Origin: Planctomycetota bacterium
GTDB taxonomy: Bacteria; Planctomycetota; UBA1135; GCA-002686595
DNA: 6,521 bases
Assembly (NCBI GenBank): GCA_027623615.1
Contig: JAQBVH010000192.1
Location: 1 to 6,521, forward strand
Reading direction: 5' to 3'
The translations under genes were made by a program, and so were the position numbers. Numbering within the stretch: position 1 is the stretch's first letter; each line of letters starts with the position of its first letter. Under the pieces are notes generated by a model that saw only the letters and a program-made list of their open reading frames with translations, did not search any database and had not been told where the DNA came from. Below, one piece after another: positions 4,949 through 6,521 of the stretch.

Positions 4949-6521
4949 TCAGAAGCTCAGGAACGCCTCGTCAGTGCCGATGTTCGCGGGGTCACCCGTG
5001 GGAGGCATTCGCATCGAGCTCGGAGTCAGCGGTGCGGCCAAGTTCCACATCTGAGACACGCGCAGTCGCATGGGGGTGGCCCTGACCTGCGCGTTGTTCT
5101 CATCGTCGAGGCGGAAGATACCGACGGTGCGGTTCACGGCGGACACCTGTCCGGCTGTCTCCTCCGCGATCGCGGCCAGCTCCTCGGCCATGGCGACGCT
5201 CTCCTGGTTCGCCGACTCGGTCGAGGCGATGGCGGTCTTGATCTCCGCGATCCCCTCGGATTGGGCGAATGAGGCCTCGACGATCCCGAGCAGCTGCTCG
5301 TTGACGTCCGCCACGCTGGAAGTGATTTCCTCCAGCACGATGCGGACCTTCTCGGAGGTCTCGATCCCTACGTGGGCCCGGCGTCGCGACTCCTCGATCA
5401 GCTGCTCGGTGTCCTTGGCCGCTGTGGCGGAGCGGATCGCGAGGGAGCGGACCTCCTCAGCCACGACGGAGAAGCCCCGACCGGCCTCTCCGGCGCGCGC
5501 GGCTTCGACCGCGGCGTTCAGCGCGAGCAGGTTGGTCTGGAATGCGATGTCGTCGATGACCTTGATCACCTTCGAGATCTGATCGGAGGACTCGCCGATC
5601 TGACTGACGGCGACGCCGAGCGCCTCGACCTGGTCCTGACCGGTGCTCGCCGACTGGGTGGCGCCGTCGGAGACGTTGCTGACGGCCTGTGCAGTCCTGG
5701 CGTTCTGGGAGGCGCGCGCACCGATCGACTCGAGAGCGCCGGCCATCCCAGCCATCTGATCGCGCTGGTTGGTTGCCAGGCGGGTCAACTGCTGGCTGGA
5801 GGAGCTGACCTGCTGGGCGCCACGGTCGATCTCCTGAGTGCCGGCGCGAACCTGGCTCAGCAGGGACTGGAGATTGGCCACGAACTGGTTGAACCAGTGG
5901 GCCAGCTCGCCGACCTCATCGCGCTTGCCCTTCGGCAGGCGCGCGGTCAGGTCACCGCCACCCAGCGCATAGTCCTTGAGGGTCTCGATCACCTGTCGCA
6001 GGGGCCGGACGACCGAGCGGGTCAATAGGCAAGCAGCCGCAGCGGCGATCGCGAAGGCGACCAGGACCAAGGAGAGCACCAGGCTCATCGAGGAAACGAG
6101 CTGCTCGTCGACGGTCTCCGCGAAGTCGGCGGCCGCCCTAAGGCGAGTGTCGTCCAGGGTCGCGAGAGCACTCTGGGTTGCGTCGAAGAGCTCCTGCCCT
6201 TCGGTGATCGTGACGTCGATGGCGTCCGCGCGAGCGGCGGGGCTGTTCTCCTCGAGGGTGGACACGATCGCCCGGGTGCAGGTCTGCCAGGCGCCGAACG
6301 CTGCCTCGAAGGCGCTGCGTTGCGCGCGCTCACCGAGTTCGGGAGTGAGCTGCGTGTACTCCGTCCAGGTGGCCTCGATGGACCCGAGCTTGGCGGTGTG
6401 CTCGGTCAGCCGGCTCGCGGACTTCGAGTCCTCCATGGAGAACAGCAGCATGCTCCGCTCGGCGATGAGAGCGTCGCTCAGATCGGAGCTGAGGTTGGCC
6501 AGGTGCTGAAGGGCAGGCAGG
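4949..6521 (-). CDS. Methyl-accepting chemotaxis protein (MCP), N-terminus outside the window
   Basis: The reading frame is open to the window edge, giving 523 residues. An ATG at 6451 is internal: the 23 codons before it are helical and in frame, and no first TM helix is seen. The sensor part (6521 to about 6095) is helical and resembles the 4HB_MCP four-helix bundle ('[17 protein letters not shown]', then a conserved Trp). A TM helix follows (about 6091-6023), then HAMP (about 6022-5861, with P at the TM-HAMP junction and DEVGEL in helix 2), then the cytoplasmic signalling coiled coil. The hairpin tip at about 5569-5447 has the hallmark '[20 protein letters not shown]' and [15 protein letters not shown], the CheA/CheW contact region. 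The receptor controls CheA autophosphorylation. The C-terminal tail of about 50 residues ends in DEAFLSF and lacks an NWETF-type CheR/CheB tether. The ligand cannot be predicted. The MCP call is certain; whether it controls pilus or flagellar motility is open. Confidence 0.95.
   Translation of the reverse strand, partial: LPALQHLANLSSDLSDALIAERSMLLFSMEDSKSASRLTEHTAKLGSIEATWTEYTQLTPELGERAQRSAFEAAFGAWQTCTRAIVSTLEENSPAARADAIDVTITEGQELFDATQSALATLDDTRLRAAADFAETVDEQLVSSMSLVLSLVLVAFAIAAAAACLLTRSVVRPLRQVIETLKDYALGGGDLTARLPKGKRDEVGELAHWFNQFVANLQSLLSQVRAGTQEIDRGAQQVSSSSQQLTRLATNQRDQMAGMAGALESIGARASQNARTAQAVSNVSDGATQSASTGQDQVEALGVAVSQIGESSDQISKVIKVIDDIAFQTNLLALNAAVEAARAGEAGRGFSVVAEEVRSLAIRSATAAKDTEQLIEESRRRAHVGIETSEKVRIVLEEITSSVADVNEQLLGIVEASFAQSEGIAEIKTAIASTESANQESVAMAEELAAIAEETAGQVSAVNRTVGIFRLDDENNAQVRATPMRLRVSQMWNLAAPLTPSSMRMPPTGDPANIGTDEAFLSF

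Noticed and set aside
5372..6028. Plus-strand open frame rich in Leu, Gly and Asp opposite the MCP gene
   Set aside because: It is the complement of the MCP coiled coil. Its Leu/Gly/Asp-rich content mirrors the codons of the real gene.

Overview
The window is G+C-rich (about two thirds by eye). Every gene I can support lies on the minus strand, so gene order runs from high to low coordinates. Base composition, HEAT-repeat proteins carrying an 'LTG...W' signature, and a DUF7305-like pilus-associated protein all point to a Planctomycetota-like bacterium or a similar G+C-rich, pilus-bearing lineage such as Myxococcota. This assignment is inference; there is no rRNA or other marker gene here.

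Layout in the direction of transcription. (1) 6521-4949: a methyl-accepting chemotaxis protein (MCP), complete at the C-terminus and cut by the window edge at the N-terminus. (2) 4913-4882: a perfect 32-bp palindrome that separates the MCP from the next operon and probably acts as a terminator. (3) 4754-2013: three tightly packed genes for prepilin-like proteins. The first two are PilV-like and PilW-like minor pseudopilins with class III prepilin cleavage sites. The third is a 508-residue PilX-like protein with a large C-terminal beta-rich domain resembling DUF7305. (4) 2002-698: a secreted HEAT-repeat protein, 10 nt downstream of the pilin genes and probably in the same transcript. (5) 581-57: a small two-TM HAMP protein with no output domain. 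(6) 46-1: the first 15 codons of another membrane-anchored protein that leaves the window.

The pilin genes overlap or are spaced by 1-25 nt, which indicates co-transcription and translational coupling. The likely product is a minor-pseudopilin priming or tip complex of a type IV pilus or type II secretion-like machine. The secreted HEAT protein is a candidate periplasmic partner. The MCP upstream and the HAMP protein downstream are sensory or membrane-signalling components. Their link to the pilus is positional only. No major pilin, PilY1, motor ATPase, PilC or secretin gene is present in the window.

The most notable details are an acidic loop with identical spacing in both minor pseudopilins, in one case a full EF-hand/dockerin-like pattern; the fusion of a PilX-type N-terminus to a long beta-rich domain; the duplicated VR...T...WR module in the HEAT protein; and the orphan HAMP protein. 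I see no defence system, CRISPR array, mobile element or RNA gene.
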